64,000 nt of DNA from Bacillus sp. S3 (GTDB lineage: Bacteria > Bacillota > Bacilli > Bacillales > Cytobacillaceae): positions 4,709,501 to 4,773,500 of the forward strand of contig NZ_CP039727.1 of assembly GCF_005154805.1 (NCBI RefSeq). Direction: 5' to 3'. Below, in pieces: positions 9,530-17,498 of this stretch (positions are counted from its first letter, which is position 1; every line of letters begins with the position of its first letter). The notes under the pieces are model-generated. The model saw only the letters and a program-made list of their open reading frames with translations, was not told where the DNA came from and made no database searches. Position numbers and translations under genes: made by a program.

Positions 9530-10540
9530 TTAGCACTTGTGTAACTGAAAGGATGGTACCATTTCACCCACATTTTCTTGGCGGGCATTCTTCAGAACAG
9601 GGCGGTAATGATGCATAACCTTGTTGAGTTTCTCTTCACTGATGAAATTAAGTTGCATCAAAGTCTCCAGGGCGACGGGATAGGCGGCTCTTCCATTTCC
9701 GTCCTCTATCTTGATCGCAATGCCGATTCCCGTTTCCCTATCCCCAATCAGGTAGACAGCTTCTGCTCCTGCTTTCCCAAATAAACGACCTTCAGTTGCT
9801 TTCATAAAATCGGTACAGAAACGGCCCGTTCCGCCTACCATCTCGGGATACTTCATCATGGCAGTTGTAATTCGATTCGCAGCCTTGGCTCTTTTTTCTC
9901 CCAAGGAATCAGGGCGGGCCATTCTAGCAAAGGCATAGGCAAACCGTTCTAATGGCAGGGCATGCACTGGTACACCGCAGCCATCGGTTCCCATTTCAAT
10001 TTTTTCAATTGGATAATCAGCCACTTCGGAAATGGTTTGCAAAATTCTTTGTTGGACCGGATGGCTGGGCAGATAGTAATCTTCAAGCGTTTCCCCCATA
10101 TGTTTAGCGGTCACCAGCATACCTGTATGCTTGCCGGAGCAGTTGCTATATAAAGGGGTGAGATCCTTGCCGGCTGCGATCAATTTCCTATATGTATCCT
10201 GTGAATGTGGAATATGGGTTCCACATTGTAAAGATGTGTCTTCCATTCCTGCTCGTCCAAGAATGGCCAGTACCCGATCGGTATGCTGTGCTTCTCCACT
10301 ATGTGAAGCGCAACATAACGAAATGTCCGATTCACTCAGCTCATAGTGGTCTGCTGCCCCTGTTTCCACAACCGGAATGGTTTGTAAAGGCTTCACAGAA
10401 GACCTGGCATAGGTTACCCGATTGGGATCGCCAAGCGAATATAACAATTTTCCTTCCGAATTAACGACAGCTATGTGTCCGAAATGGGAGCTTTCTACCC
10501 TTCCCCCGCGGTATACATCTACTAGTTTTGAAGAATACAA
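9530..10540 (-). CDS. Asparaginase II family protein (COG4448)
   Basis: A 336-residue protein of the thermolabile, Rhizobium etli-type asparaginase family (PF06089), unrelated to classical AnsA/AnsB. Visible family motifs are ARSSVKPLQ near residue 47, CCASHSGE, NCSGKHTGML and the DGCGVPV segment. The members are cytosolic amidohydrolases of L-asparagine. It uses a TTG start, seven bases after GGAGAGGTG; no in-frame ATG is near. It is the promoter-proximal gene of the dpp operon. Given its context, action on a D- or peptide-derived amide is possible (inference). Confidence 0.85.
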   Translation of the reverse strand: MYSSKLVDVYRGGRVESSHFGHIAVVNSEGKLLYSLGDPNRVTYARSSVKPLQTIPVVETGAADHYELSESDISLCCASHSGEAQHTDRVLAILGRAGMEDTSLQCGTHIPHSQDTYRKLIAAGKDLTPLYSNCSGKHTGMLVTAKHMGETLEDYYLPSHPVQQRILQTISEVADYPIEKIEMGTDGCGVPVHALPLERFAYAFARMARPDSLGEKRAKAANRITTAMMKYPEMVGGTGRFCTDFMKATEGRLFGKAGAEAVYLIGDRETGIGIAIKIEDGNGRAAYPVALETLMQLNFISEEKLNKVMHHYRPVLKNARQENVGEMVPSFQLHKC

Positions 10541-10559
10541 ATCTTTGCACCTCTCCTCT

Positions 10560-10574
10560 ATTTTTCAGAATCTT
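10560..10574. promoter_or_regulatory. Possible CodY box
   Basis: The 15-mer ATTTTTCAGAATCTT matches the CodY consensus AATTTTCWGAAAATT at 12 of 15 positions. It lies just upstream of the asparaginase gene in the divergent region facing the D-aminopeptidase. The dpp operon of B. subtilis is a known CodY target, which supports the reading. It remains a motif match in AT-rich DNA. Confidence 0.4.
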
Positions 10575-10597
10575 TCGTTAATCATAATATATTATTT

Positions 10598-10665
10598 AAC
10601 CTATTTCAACCTATTTTTTAAAAAGGGAAATACAGTAATGGTGTAGAATAATTAATAAATAGGTT
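10598..10665. promoter_or_regulatory. Candidate operator: AACCTATTT repeats
   Basis: AACCTATTT occurs twice in tandem at 10598-10606 and 10608-10616, and once inverted at 10657-10665. All three lie in the 144-bp divergent region between the asparaginase and D-aminopeptidase genes. Such an arrangement fits binding by the operon's own AAA+ regulator, but no binding data exist. Confidence 0.4.
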
Positions 10666-10684
10666 CTAATAGGGGGTAATAAGT

Positions 10685-11503
10685 ATGAGAGTTTTTATTT
10701 CTGCGGACATTGAGGGAGTAGCCGGAGTCGTTCATCGTGAGCATACCGCACGGGACGGCCGAGAACATGATCGGGCCAGAATCCTGATGACCGAAGAGGT
10801 AAACGCATGTATCGAAGGGGCCTTATCAGGAGGGGCTACAGAAATTGTTGTGAATGATTCACACGGAACGATGCGTAACCTGATCCCCGAAGCGATGCAC
10901 CCAGATGCGGAGTATATCACCGGTTCTCCGAAAACACTTGCGATGATGGAAGGGATTAGTACGGAGTTTGATGCAGCTATATTTTTAGGCTATCACTCTA
11001 GGATGGGAAACGACGGTATTCTGAATCATACTTTTCACGGAGGGGTCATTCGAAATATAAAAATCAATAATAAAGAAATGGGAGAAATTGCACTGAATGC
11101 GGGAATCGCTGGGGTTTTCGGGGTGCCTGTTGTACTTGTCACCGGATGTCAGTACGCTGCCCAAGAAGCAATGGACTTCATTCCGGGAATAGAAACGGCT
11201 GTCGTTAAACGCACAATCAATCGGCAAACGGCGAAAAATTTAAGTCCACAGAAAGCGCGATGCCTGATCAAGGAAAAAACGATTGAATCGCTCTCGTGTC
11301 TTCATAAGATACAACCTGTCACAATTAAAGGTCCCTTCCAGGTCGAAGTCACTTACCTGCACCCAGGTTTGGCTGATGCAGCCGGAATTCTGCCAATCGT
11401 CGAAAGAGTGAATTCGACAACCCACCGCTTTGAAACAGATGACTATATCACTGCTTTTCGGTATATTCGTAGTCTGATTGCAATTGCGGGAGCACTGAAC
11501 TGA
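10685..11503 (+). CDS. dppA: D-aminopeptidase, M55 family (DppA type)
   Basis: A 272-residue zinc peptidase of family M55. B. subtilis DppA is a self-compartmentalising decamer that removes D-alanine and glycine from D-Ala-D-Ala-type peptides. Visible metal-site motifs are SADIEG (Asp8, Glu10), the VNDSHG histidine near residue 60, FLGYHSRMG near 100 and the EMGEIALNAG glutamate near 137. The ATG follows AGGGGG. It is transcribed away from the dpp operon from the same intergenic region. With the importer, the P1 peptidase and D-amino-acid aminotransferase it would form a wall-peptide scavenging route. Confidence 0.92.
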   Translation: MRVFISADIEGVAGVVHREHTARDGREHDRARILMTEEVNACIEGALSGGATEIVVNDSHGTMRNLIPEAMHPDAEYITGSPKTLAMMEGISTEFDAAIFLGYHSRMGNDGILNHTFHGGVIRNIKINNKEMGEIALNAGIAGVFGVPVVLVTGCQYAAQEAMDFIPGIETAVVKRTINRQTAKNLSPQKARCLIKEKTIESLSCLHKIQPVTIKGPFQVEVTYLHPGLADAAGILPIVERVNSTTHRFETDDYITAFRYIRSLIAIAGALN

Positions 11504-11581
11504 GAACGGGGAATCCCCTTTAAAGGTGCAAAAACGCATAATCCCATCAGATCTATCCGAATTAGCCGTTCAAAAAAAGCA

Positions 11582-11605
11582 AGTAACCGTCCCCATGGTC
11601 TTTTT
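11582..11605. repeat. Palindromic repeat family 1, right half
   Basis: An isolated half-copy reading AACCGTCCCCATGGTC followed by seven Ts, between the D-aminopeptidase and the AcfC-like gene. It matches the right arm of the fuller copies at 21982-22040 and 48333-48408. The T-run could give weak termination. Confidence 0.55.
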
Positions 11606-11678
11606 TTAATTTACTGTCAAACCGTTTTATGCCTCTGTTCGTTTCCTTTAGTGAAAACCTAAAAACGGAGGAATGAAG

Positions 11679-12482
11679 ATGAAGAAAATTTTGTTACTTG
11701 GTGCATTCTTTTTGCTCTTATTCACGGCTGCAGGAATATCGGTATATGCGAAGATGGATCATTCGTCAGAGTCACAAAAACAAGTGAAATCCTTAAAGAA
11801 CGATGGTGTGATTAAAGTATATGGGCCAGGCGGACCCCTGGGGCCAATAAAGGAATCTGCAGAAAAATTCACATCTGAAACGGGAATAAAAGTGGTGGTG
11901 ACGGCTGGACCTGAATCGAATTGGCTTAACAGCGCGAAACAAGATGCAGACATCATTTATGGAGGATCAGAGTACATGCTTCGCAGTTTTATACTAAGCA
12001 ACCCTGAGATGATAAATGAAAACTCACTTACAGAATTATATCCTCGTGCAGCAGGGATTATAATACGAAAAGGGAACCCAAAGAACATTCAATCCCTTGA
12101 AGATTTAACGAAGAACGGGGTAAAAATTGTAGATGTGAATGGCGCTGGGCAGCTTGGATTATGGGAGGATTTAGCAGGCAGAAAGGGACTAATTGGCGGA
12201 ATCAGCCAAAATATCGATATTTCAGTAAAATCGAGTGCGGAAGCGATTGAGTTATGGAAAGCAAATGCGAAGCTCGACGCGTGGATTACCTATGAATCTT
12301 GGCATTATAGGCTGAAGGACAGCACCGAATTAGTTGAGCTGCCAGATGCAGAAAAGCTTTACAGAGGAACCCCCATTACTCTTACAACCATCACGGATAA
12401 CAAAAAAGATGCCCAACGATTCATAGATTATTTAAAAACCGAGTCCTCTCACCAAATCTTTCAAAAATGGGGATGGAAATAA
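11679..12482 (+). CDS. AcfC-like extracellular solute-binding protein
   Basis: About 267 residues of the periplasmic-binding-protein type II fold, related to accessory colonisation factor AcfC (COG4588) and distantly to sulfate/molybdate-binding proteins. An N-terminal hydrophobic segment (LLLGAFFLLLFTAAGISVYA) serves as a signal peptide; there is no lipobox. The motif VYGPGGPLGPIKESAEKF matches the family's opening. An ATG at 11673 sits only one base from GGAGG, so the ATG at 11679, seven bases away, is the better start. No permease or ATPase is adjacent, so it is either an orphan or works with a remote transporter. The ligand is unknown. Confidence 0.78.
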   Translation: MKKILLLGAFFLLLFTAAGISVYAKMDHSSESQKQVKSLKNDGVIKVYGPGGPLGPIKESAEKFTSETGIKVVVTAGPESNWLNSAKQDADIIYGGSEYMLRSFILSNPEMINENSLTELYPRAAGIIIRKGNPKNIQSLEDLTKNGVKIVDVNGAGQLGLWEDLAGRKGLIGGISQNIDISVKSSAEAIELWKANAKLDAWITYESWHYRLKDSTELVELPDAEKLYRGTPITLTTITDNKKDAQRFIDYLKTESSHQIFQKWGWK

Positions 12483-12499
12483 GCATTATATGAGTCCGC

Positions 12500-12523
12500 G
12501 GGGACGGTTCTCACGGTTTTTTT
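12500..12523. repeat. Palindromic repeat family 1, left half
   Basis: GGGGACGGTTCTCACGG followed by a T-run, 20 bp after the AcfC-like stop. It is the left arm of the same dispersed family. Its partner half may be the one at 11582, which would mean the AcfC-like gene lies between two half-elements. Confidence 0.55.
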
Positions 12524-12595
12524 AAAGCCGTTTCTATTCATGATTTCAGATACGACACACAGAAACCATCAAGGGATTTCTGCATATGGACAAAC

Positions 12596-12645
12596 TAACC
12601 ATAGATTCCACGCGACTTGCTAGTGACCAGTGGAATCTATGGTTA
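12596..12645. repeat. 16-bp perfect inverted repeat in an 816-bp gene-free stretch
   Basis: TAACCATAGATTCCAC at 12596-12611 is exactly mirrored at 12630-12645, with an 18-nt loop. An outer pair, GAAACCAT near 12572 and ATGGTTTC near 12647, extends the structure. No T-run follows, so it is not a normal terminator. The whole interval 12483-13298 has no convincing gene; short open frames near 12660-12780 lack support. Confidence 0.65.
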
Positions 12646-13298
12646 CATGGTTTCATTATTTTGGCGCATCAAAAAAGGTGGTAATGGTTTGGGCATTCTT
12701 ATGGGAAGTAATATTTACTCAGATGAGATGGTTTTAATGCGCATGATCACTCCCCAAGATCCCATCGTTAGTTGAAAACCTCCCCTTCACATTCAGACAC
12801 GCCTCAACGATTCTTCTCTATTTCCCCTATCAATCGAAGGTTTAATTTAAATGGCTGCAATCCTTGAAAATATACCGTTTCGCCTGCCAAACAGAAGAAA
12901 ATATTGTTGAATGGTGTAATTAGATTCCATCAAATAAAAACTCCAAACCTCTATCCCGCTAATCGACATTCATTTGAGGAAATTCCAAATAGGACTTACT
13001 AATCAATCGTTTGATTAAATTAGGCATCCTACACTCATCTTCTGAAGTAACTTTTAGTCAATTTTAATCATGCTGAACTGAACACATCGCAACCAATATC
13101 CCTTCCACCAAACATGGTAATAGGCCCAACATCATCTATTTTCGACTAATTATGACAAATATGGGACATAAAATTACGCCAAGCACCGAATATTACAGAG
13201 AGAAGATATTTTTTAATAGCTGGTATATAGGAAAAACGGATGGAAGTGTCACCCATGAATGTAGACACGATAAAGAATGAATAGGAGAACTGATTATT

Positions 13299-14558
13299 TT
13301 GACTGAAGTTTTATGGGTAAATGGCGAGTTAACACGAAGCAGGAAAGAAACGCATGGAAAACAACAGCAAACAAAAAGTGTACCCGTTTTCACTTCGAGA
13401 ATGGAAAAACGCGAATATTATCGGAGTGTGCAGTTTGATATTCGCAATGTAGTGGATGTCACAGGATTCTTAAAAGACATACGCAGAAATTGGAATACAT
13501 ATGTTACACAGGTTCATCAATGGCTTCAAAATAGTGCAATAAAAAAACTAATAGTGACCGGGATTTTTACCGTTGTTCTGGGCTTGTCCTCCACCGTTGC
13601 GAATGCGGCATATATTCAGGAATACACGTATCAGGTAAAAAGTGGTGAAAAAATTGAAACAATCGCTGCGGCCCATGGTGTGACAGCACAGGAAATTTTA
13701 GAAGCCAACGGGCTGACTTCCATTAACGGTAAAAAAATTCTTTTGCCAAAAGTAGAAGATAGAACGGTTACCGCCACATCACTCAATGTCCGCTCACAGC
13801 CAAACACGGCAAGCAGTGTTATTGGATCTTATAAAAAGGGCGATGTTGTCAAGGTTGCATTCATCGAAAATGGATGGGCCGGCATCCTGATTAAAGGCCG
13901 CGTTTGTTTTGTGAGTGCTGAGTATCTTTTACAAAAGCAAGCAGTGGAATCTCAAGCAAACACAATGATTGTCACTGCATCATCATTGAGAGTTAGAGAA
14001 CTAGCTTCTACGAGCAGCACAGTACTAGGATCATTAAAACTAGATGACCGTGTCTCTGTGACATCCATCTCGAATGGCTGGGCTAAGATTCAGTTCAACG
14101 GCAAAGCAGCATATGTGAGTGCAGCCTATTTAACGAACAACAAGCCGGTAAATACACAAAATGAGTCAACGAACAACAGCAGCGGGGCGGTAAGTACATC
14201 TGTATATGTGATTAAAAGCGGTGATACTTTTACAAAAATCAGTAAAGCTTTGGGCGTCTCAGTCTCATCAATTCAAGCACTAAATCCAACTGTCGAGCCA
14301 ACAAAGTTGAAAATTGGTCAAAAAATCAACATCCCTGTTGGAACCGCCTCTACGCCTAATCAAATTAGTGTAGTCGCTCAAATAGCAGGGATAGAACCAA
14401 ACGGAAACTTCCGCTTTATCACGGCAGATGGCAGTACCTATGCCGCAAAAGCATCAGGCAACATGATCAACAAATTATTTGCACATCAAGGAAAAACAGT
14501 AACCTTAACCCTTGAAGGAAAAAGAGGCCAGCACATGACATTAATATCCCTTCAATAA
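13299..14558 (+). CDS. LysM/SH3b cell-wall-binding protein
   Basis: A 419-residue exported wall protein. After a long charged N-terminal region, a hydrophobic segment at about 83-102 (IVTGIFTVVLGLSSTVANAA) acts as signal or anchor. Then come a LysM domain (about 107-150), two bacterial SH3 domains (about 155-210 and 222-275, each with a SLNVR/SLRVR motif), a Ser/Asn linker, a second LysM (about 298-345) and a C-terminal beta-rich domain. No catalytic domain is present, so it probably binds peptidoglycan or is a spore/wall structural protein. The start is TTG, ten bases after AGGAGA; no in-frame ATG precedes residue 35. Confidence 0.82.
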   Translation: MTEVLWVNGELTRSRKETHGKQQQTKSVPVFTSRMEKREYYRSVQFDIRNVVDVTGFLKDIRRNWNTYVTQVHQWLQNSAIKKLIVTGIFTVVLGLSSTVANAAYIQEYTYQVKSGEKIETIAAAHGVTAQEILEANGLTSINGKKILLPKVEDRTVTATSLNVRSQPNTASSVIGSYKKGDVVKVAFIENGWAGILIKGRVCFVSAEYLLQKQAVESQANTMIVTASSLRVRELASTSSTVLGSLKLDDRVSVTSISNGWAKIQFNGKAAYVSAAYLTNNKPVNTQNESTNNSSGAVSTSVYVIKSGDTFTKISKALGVSVSSIQALNPTVEPTKLKIGQKINIPVGTASTPNQISVVAQIAGIEPNGNFRFITADGSTYAAKASGNMINKLFAHQGKTVTLTLEGKRGQHMTLISLQ

Positions 14559-14596
14559 AACAGGGGCATGATGCTCTTTTTACCTTTTTAATAAAG

Positions 14597-14641
14597 AAAG
14601 GGTTCAGTTTCGCAGCAGAAGCAGCGGGACTGAACCCTTTT
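14597..14641. terminator. Palindromic repeat family 2 hairpin, terminator-like
   Basis: A perfect 12-bp stem, AAAGGGTTCAGT with ACTGAACCCTTT (14597-14608 and 14629-14640), with a 20-nt loop and a short T-run. It lies after the LysM gene and probably ends it. Its core, GGTTCAGT plus an inner CGC/GCG-rich loop, recurs at 27995, 46395, 47174 and 57208. Confidence 0.65.
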
Positions 14642-14650
14642 AAATAAATA

Positions 14651-14834
14651 GCTCTGTTAAACGTGGCTGTTGATTTCCGCTACAGTCGCTTCGCTTTCCG
14701 CGGGGCGTGCGGTGAGCCTCCTCGGCGCTAAAGCGCCTGTGGGGTCTCACCTGTCCCGCTGCTCCCGCAGGAGTCTCGCGCCTTCCACTCCAATCAACAG
14801 TGGTAAAAAGTCAACAATGAACTTTAACAGAGCC
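14651..14834. mobile_element. MITE-like element, 184 bp, with 9-bp flanking duplication
   Basis: Exact 11-bp inverted ends, GCTCTGTTAAA at 14651-14661 and TTTAACAGAGC at 14823-14833. Identical 9-bp direct repeats AAATAAATA flank it at 14642-14650 and 14835-14843. The interior is GC-rich and self-complementary, with CTGTTGATTTCCGCT near the left and TCCAATCAACAG near the right. It has no coding capacity. The interior resembles a GC-rich repeat that I recall from many Bacillaceae genomes. A non-autonomous transposon moved by an unlinked transposase is the best reading. Confidence 0.72.
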
Positions 14835-14861
14835 AAATAAATAAGAACCGTTTCATCATAA

Positions 14862-15599
14862 TCAACGATTCAAGAATGCTTTCGTCCGCTCGAATTGCGG
14901 GTTGGTGAAGACCTCAGAAGGATCACCGGATTCAACAATTTCGCCATTATCCATAAAGATCACCCGGTTGGCGACTTCTTTGGCGAATCCCATCTCATGG
15001 GTGACCACGATCATCGTCATGTGCTCTTCTGCCAGGTCCTTCATCACCTGCAGGACTTCGCCGGTTAACTCGGGGTCCAGTGCCGAAGTAGGCTCATCGA
15101 ACAGCAGAATATCTGGATTCATCATCAAGGCTCGGCCAATGGCTACCCTTTGTTTTTGACCGCCTGATAATTGGGCCGGGTAGGCATCCGCACGGTTCGT
15201 AAGGCCGATTTTTCTAAGCAGTTCGGTACTGCGGTTCCGAATAACAGCTGCAGACTCCTTTTTCACTAACTTTGGTGCCATTTCTAAATTCTCCGTGACC
15301 GTTAAGTGCGGGAACAGATTAAAGTGCTGAAACACCATCCCCATCTTGGCGGTAATCTGCTTGATTTCCTGCGGTTTTGCATATATACCGTCCTTTACAA
15401 GATAATCATCGGAAACCCGGACACTGCCGCCATCTATTTTTTCCAGGTGAACGAGGCTCCTGAGCATCGTGCTTTTCCCCGATCCGGAGGGGCCAATCAC
15501 AGCGACTACATCGTTTTTATTGACATCAAAGGTAATCTGTTTTAACACTTCCAGATCGCCATACGACTTTTTGAGATTCGAAACTTCAATGATTGCCAT
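14862..15599 (-). CDS. Polar amino-acid ABC transporter ATPase (GlnQ/ArtM-like)
   Basis: A 245-residue ATPase. Walker A is [12 protein letters not shown], the Q-loop is [14 protein letters not shown], the signature is [15 protein letters not shown], Walker B is [12 protein letters not shown] and the switch is [20 protein letters not shown] and THEMGFA are typical of the polar amino-acid uptake (PAAT) group. It is the last of three leftward genes and starts 15 bp after the permease stop. The exact amino acid cannot be read from the ATPase. Confidence 0.9.
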   Translation of the reverse strand: MAIIEVSNLKKSYGDLEVLKQITFDVNKNDVVAVIGPSGSGKSTMLRSLVHLEKIDGGSVRVSDDYLVKDGIYAKPQEIKQITAKMGMVFQHFNLFPHLTVTENLEMAPKLVKKESAAVIRNRSTELLRKIGLTNRADAYPAQLSGGQKQRVAIGRALMMNPDILLFDEPTSALDPELTGEVLQVMKDLAEEHMTMIVVTHEMGFAKEVANRVIFMDNGEIVESGDPSEVFTNPQFERTKAFLNR

Positions 15600-15614
15600 C
15601 TTTACACCCCCTCC

Positions 15615-16274
15615 TTATTCAAAGCGAAACCGTCGCTCAATCCATTTAAAGATCAGCGTTAATACAAGCGTCATCAGCAGATAAATAACACCCGCCACAG
15701 CAAAAGGAATAATCGTAAAATCACGATTTACCGCGGTTTCTGCAAAATGCAATAATTCCGGAACCGCTACCGCATAAAGCAGAGCCGTATCCTTGACCAG
15801 TGTCACCGATTCGTTTGCCACAGCCGGCAGGGCAATACGAAACATTTGCGGCATAATAATGCGCGTCGTCATCTGCCATTTGTTGAAACCGAGGACCTGT
15901 GCGGCCTCATATTGTCCTTTATCAATCGCCAACAGCCCGCCGCGGAAAATTTCAGCAAAATAGGCAGCATAATTCAGGATAAACCCAATACAAGCAGCCA
16001 CAAAGCGGTCGAGCACCAAATACTCCCCGATTCCCGGAATCATCGGCAGCCCAAAACAAATCACCAATAATTGAAGCAATAGCGGTGTCCCGCGCATCAC
16101 ATAAATATAAGCTTGTGCCAGCCAAGATAGCGGTTTGAAGCTGCTTTTGACAGCTAACGTTAATAAAAAGCCCAACGGAATTGACACAACAATGGCAATG
16201 ACAAACAGCAGAATCGTCATCTGTGCCCCTTCAAGCATCGGCTTAAGGATGGTTAGTATATAATCAAACGACAT
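15615..16274 (-). CDS. Polar amino-acid ABC transporter permease
   Basis: A 219-residue HisM/GlnP-type permease with about five helices. The EAA loop is EAAQVLGFNKWQMTTRIIMPQ, and YVMRGTPLLLQLLVICFG is the classic RGTP-(L/Q) motif of amino-acid permeases. A single permease implies a homodimer. A 250-bp stretch with a dispersed repeat and a terminator separates it from its binding-protein gene. Confidence 0.9.
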   Translation of the reverse strand: MSFDYILTILKPMLEGAQMTILLFVIAIVVSIPLGFLLTLAVKSSFKPLSWLAQAYIYVMRGTPLLLQLLVICFGLPMIPGIGEYLVLDRFVAACIGFILNYAAYFAEIFRGGLLAIDKGQYEAAQVLGFNKWQMTTRIIMPQMFRIALPAVANESVTLVKDTALLYAVAVPELLHFAETAVNRDFTIIPFAVAGVIYLLMTLVLTLIFKWIERRFRFE

Positions 16275-16284
16275 ACAGGATTCC

Positions 16285-16440
16285 TCCTAAGAAAAGCGCA
16301 AGCGCCCTGGTCAGCGGCGTATGGCCTGGAGCTCTCCAACTGAGATAAAGGAAACACGAAGAGCCGGAGGCGATTCGATGTTGACTTATCGTAGGGCGGA
16401 GAGCGAAGGACACTAGCCGCTAGGGCGCTGGAGCTAGACA
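16285..16440. repeat. Dispersed imperfect palindromic repeat, about 155 bp
   Basis: The segment opens with AAAGCGCAAGCGCCCTGG and closes with GCCGCTAGGGCGCTGGAGC, whose arms are roughly complementary. It lies between the amino-acid permease and binding-protein genes. From memory, similar AAGCGxAAGCGCC...GGCGCTGGAGCTAGAC elements are scattered in Bacillaceae genomes. No protein is encoded. Confidence 0.6.
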
Positions 16441-16480
16441 ATTCTCAAAGTCCAAAAATTTTCTACTTTCTTACCTTTAA

Positions 16481-16515
16481 AACAAAACAGGGTCCCTTTG
16501 GAATCCTGTTTTGTT
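16481..16515 (-). terminator. Terminator-like hairpin after the amino-acid binding protein
   Basis: An 11-bp perfect stem (AACAAAACAGG with CCTGTTTTGTT) plus three inner pairs. It lies 12 bp after the binding-protein stop and before the permease, so it should let more binding protein than permease be made. Confidence 0.7.
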
Positions 16516-16527
16516 CCCTATTTATCT

Positions 16528-17319
16528 TTACTTTAATACTTTATCTTCGCCAAACCATTTGGTTGAAATTTCAGCTGCAGTTCCGTCTTCATTCATTTCA
16601 TCCAGTGCTTTTTGCAGCTTGTTTAAAAGTTCTTCGTTTCCTTTTTTCACGCCTACACCATAATCTTCAGGTGCAAGAGATTCATCAAGCACTTTGAACG
16701 TGCCCTTTTCTTTTGACATGTAATAATCGATGACTACTTCGTCAATCACGACAGCATCTAGCCGGCCGCTTTTTAAATCATTCAAGGCCATTACATTATC
16801 GGAGAACTCCGTTACTTCTTTAATCTTTGCTTTAATTGGGTTTGCCTCCAAGGCATCCGATGCAGAAGACAGAGATTGAAGTCCGACCACTTTGCCATCT
16901 AAATCAGCCAGTTTGGATACCTTAGAATCAGCAAGCGTGACTACAACCTGAGCATTTTTTAAATATGGCTTTGTAAAAAGAACCTTTTTCTTCCGTTCAT
17001 CAGTGATAGTGTAGCCGTTCCAGATAAAATCAATGCGCCCGCTGCTTAGTTCTGATTCCTTCGTTTTCCAGTTGATTGGTTGGAATTTTGGCTTCGCGCC
17101 CATCTTTTCAACCGCAGCTTTTGCATAGTCAATATCAAACCCTACAATATTATTATCCTTATCACGGAATCCCATTGGAGCAAATTTATCGTCGATGCCG
17201 ATGACCAGGGTTTGATCACCCTTTTCCTTTGCCCCGGAAGTATTACTCGAGCAAGCTGTTAAAGCAGAAAATACCGCTGCAATCACTAGAACCATAGATA
17301 CTAGACGTAGACGTTTCAT
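16528..17319 (-). CDS. Polar amino-acid binding lipoprotein
   Basis: A 263-residue SBP_bac_3 protein. The lipobox is SALTACSS, so Cys23 is lipidated. The motif LVIGIDDKFAPMGFRDKDNNIVGFDIDYAKA and the ligand arginine region (ISSGR-like LSSGRIDFIWNGYTITDERK) are canonical. The lobe-two motif VGLQSLSSASDALEANP follows. It delivers an amino acid such as glutamine, arginine or cystine to the adjacent permease; the sequence does not settle which. It starts with ATG and is the first gene of the three-gene unit. Repeat array A1 lies upstream. Confidence 0.9.
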   Translation of the reverse strand: MKRLRLVSMVLVIAAVFSALTACSSNTSGAKEKGDQTLVIGIDDKFAPMGFRDKDNNIVGFDIDYAKAAVEKMGAKPKFQPINWKTKESELSSGRIDFIWNGYTITDERKKKVLFTKPYLKNAQVVVTLADSKVSKLADLDGKVVGLQSLSSASDALEANPIKAKIKEVTEFSDNVMALNDLKSGRLDAVVIDEVVIDYYMSKEKGTFKVLDESLAPEDYGVGVKKGNEELLNKLQKALDEMNEDGTAAEISTKWFGEDKVLK

Positions 17320-17498
17320 ATAAAAAAACCACCTTTATTGGATTATCAATTCGTTCATTCGCTTTAGTACGTTACCATATTATCACACTAGCACATTATA
17401 ACACTATAATATTTCAAAATACAATAGCTAAATTTGGATATCTGGGACGAATAAGGAAAAACGCACTTGGAGGAAAGTGCGGAAAATATGCAACCATA

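Noticed and set aside
12660..12780. Short frames that could be a gene remnant
   Set aside because: Two overlapping frames are open by chance; neither resembles a known protein or has adequate length.
12700..13298. c-di-AMP (ydaO) riboswitch before the LysM gene
   Set aside because: Such switches often precede wall-binding proteins, but I could not find the conserved core in this stretch.
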